Assembly: GCF_041260665.1 (NCBI RefSeq)
Contig: NZ_JBGCCT010000045.1
Span: 17,331 to 81,330 of the forward strand
Direction: 5' to 3'
Length of the DNA: 64,000 bases
DNA from: Catenulispora sp. GP43
GTDB lineage: Bacteria; Actinomycetota; Actinomycetes; Streptomycetales; Catenulisporaceae
Both the position numbers and the translations under genes were made by a program. Numbering within the stretch: position 1 is the stretch's first letter; each line of letters begins with the position of its first letter. The notes beneath the pieces were generated by a model. That model was not told the origin of the DNA. It saw only the letters and a program-made list of their open reading frames with translations, and did not search any database. This document shows positions 62,521-64,000 of this stretch, piece after piece.

Positions 62521-63471
62521 CTACCGTTTGGTCAGCACCAGGACGTCCTCATGCGCTGGGACGTGCAGCGGGAGGCCGTTCTTGCGCGCGTTCGCGGTGT
62601 TGACCAGTTGGAAGAACGACGCTCGTGCGGTCAGCCCGTCGTCCGAGACGCGGGCGAGCAGTGCGACGCAGCGCTCCCACGGGGTGAACCCGGCGTCGAT
62701 CGCCGCTGCCAGAGCCATCGTGGGGATGTCGACCAACGCCCCGCCCCGCCGAATGGGACGGGCGGTGATCGCCAGGAATCCGCCGGGCTTGAGCAGCTTG
62801 CGGCAGCCGGTCAGGATTTCGGTGAAGCCGGCCATCAGGTCCTCGAGGCTGCGATGGGCGAGGTTGGCAGGGTCGCGGCTGTAGTGGTGGTCGAACTTCT
62901 CCACGTTCGGCCGCCCGGTGTCGCGGGTGGAGCGGACCTGCCCATGCACCGAGTCCCCGTACGGCGGGGACGTCAGAACGAGCGCGGCTCGGCCGTGGAC
63001 GTCGGGGGAGACGAGCTCATCGATGTGCCGGGCGTCGCCGCAGATAGCCGTCGCGCCGCCGGTCGCGCCCTGGTCGGCGGCGTGGTCGATGTTGGCCAAG
63101 GCCAGGTCCGCCTAGCGCTGCTCGTATTCCACGCCGATCGCGTCGCGACCGAGGTGGATCGCCTCCACCAGCGTGGTTCCGATTCCGCACATCGGGTCGA
63201 TGACCAGGTCGTCGGAGCTGGTGTAGTGCTCGATGGCGTGTCGAGCGATGGCCGGCAGCATCTTGCCGGGGTGCGCCATGGAGGCCGGGAGGTAGCGTCC
63301 GCGGCGCTGCGTCCTAGAGTCCTGCTGGCCGGTGGTCCACACCGACAGTGGTAGATCGGCGGTAAGTGGATCGAGCTCGGGGAACGGCAGGGCGGGTTGG
63401 ATCGTCAAGGCGGTCTCCCACGCGGTTGAGCGGTGCATCGCGTTCGGCCGTTTGCGATGCGGGTCAACCAC
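62521..63471 (-). pseudogene. DNA methyltransferase interrupted by one in-frame TAG
   Basis: Read through, the frame is a complete N4/N6 DNA methylase. The SAM motif VIDPMCGIGTTLVEAIHLGR comes first, then GVEYEQR-stop-ADLALANIDHAADQ, then the catalytic motif LTSPPYGDSVHGQ and KLLKPGGFLAITARP. The TAG (minus strand, 63114-63112) stands where relatives usually have Trp (ExRWADLA), so TGG to TAG by one transition is likely. The downstream part (192 codons) has an in-frame TTG at 63099. No restriction gene is adjacent. Confidence 0.75.
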
Positions 63472-63832
63472 ATGGGCCGGAAATGCGTACCCTTAGGGTC
63501 ACGGCCGGTTGCGTGACCCTTTGCCGGAGCTACCTGATGGTTCTGCGGTAAGGAACCAGAATGATGGGGACCCACAGAGATGGGCATTGATCTGACCCAT
63601 TTCAGCACTGACAGACCTCGAACAGTCCAGCCGGGATCATCTGACTTGATATCTTGATGGTCATCGTGCAGGTATGGCTTGTGGGGTGATGCTGGGTCCG
63701 GATCAAGGCAGGGCGGGGATCTTCGACTTGGAATCCACAGTGGTGCTTGCGTATCTGCACGTAGCGCCGGTTGCGGCATCTGCTCTGCGGCGTAGTCACC
63801 TATGCCAAAACCGTCTAGTTTGTGGGCGTCAG
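63472..63832. other. intergenic region, nothing recognised
   Basis: About 360 bases between the methyltransferase start and the transposase end. Frames here are short and lack RBSs. Base composition is clearly less GC-rich around 63480-63680 than in genes. Confidence 0.35.
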
Positions 63833-64000
63833 CTAATACTGCAGCCGCACTTGGTGGTTAGGGTGGGGTCTGGCCGCGTCGTCGGAAGTGGCTGCGTTGA
63901 GCGCGTTTTGATGATGACGGCGCCAGATGCTCCAGCCGATTGTGAACAGCAGGTGCTGGGCCTGCGTGCCGATCCGGGTGAATAGGCGGCGGATCTCGGC
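63833..64000 (-). CDS. 3' end of a transposase gene (5' end outside window)
   Basis: 55 codons open to the right edge, ending TAG at 63835-63833: AEIRRLFTRIGTQAQHLLF, TIGWSIWRRHHQNALN. The WSxWRRxHQ ending is typical of IS701/IS4-like transposase C-termini. The remainder lies beyond the window. Confidence 0.55.
   Translation of the reverse strand, partial: AEIRRLFTRIGTQAQHLLFTIGWSIWRRHHQNALNAATSDDAARPHPNHQVRLQY

Overview
The window is high-GC DNA from an actinomycete, probably a filamentous one (Streptomyces/Catenulispora-like). This rests on the codon use, the frequent GTG/TTG starts, the 4-bp start/stop overlaps, and families typical of that group: XRE regulators paired with HATPase_c proteins, DUF317, DUF2637/SpdB, replication-relaxation proteins, a Tad locus with a LysM-BTAD protein, and an EccC-type ATPase. 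The species assignment is inference. I see no rRNA, tRNA or CRISPR array.

Layout. 1-2.4 kb: end of an XRE/TPR regulator, then a coupled trio (small protein, HATPase_c, double-HTH regulator). 2.4-4.5 kb (minus): a methyltransferase and a membrane protein. 4.8-9.7 kb: an RHS polymorphic toxin with a T7SS-type N-terminus and a swappable C-terminal tip, followed by a coupled candidate immunity gene. 10-20.2 kb: a conjugation-type T4SS cluster (sigma-like HTH protein, pilin, lipoprotein, TrbL/VirB6-like, PrgI, VirB4, VirD4-like, replication-relaxation, NlpC/P60). Its PrgI and VirD4 genes are frameshifted as written, and no relaxase or integrase is visible. 20.7-32 kb: small accessory genes of plasmid/ICE flavour (DUF317, DUF2637, TPR, HATPase_c, winged-helix regulator, a half-MltG protein, a tandem pair of membrane-anchored paralogues) and a cluster of TGAGAC/GTCTCA repeats with a 17-bp perfect inverted repeat.

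32.4-50.5 kb: an EccC/EssC-type T7SS ATPase and a KOW-like protein, then a complete-looking Tad pilus locus. The Tad genes are two A24 prepilin peptidases at the two ends, CpaB/SAF, TadZ, TadA, TadB, TadC, Flp, two TadE-like proteins, a TadG-like protein and a large LysM-BTAD protein, most of them overlapping by 1-4 bp. 50.8-56.2 kb: an ECF sigma/anti-sigma pair, then a WxG-type small protein, a 742-aa secreted-effector-like protein and a lipoprotein. The N-terminus of the effector-like protein matches that of the RHS toxin at 4.8 kb, which ties both to the EccC ATPase.

56.2-64 kb is a degraded mobile-element region. An intact IS630-family element with 19-bp inverted repeats and TA flanks sits exactly between two genes that both lack their 5' ends, as expected for an IS-mediated deletion. 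Next come an IS5-type transposase pseudogene, an AbiEi/DUF559-like gene, a broken IS110 transposase, a DNA methyltransferase interrupted by one in-frame TAG, and the 3' end of another transposase at the right edge.
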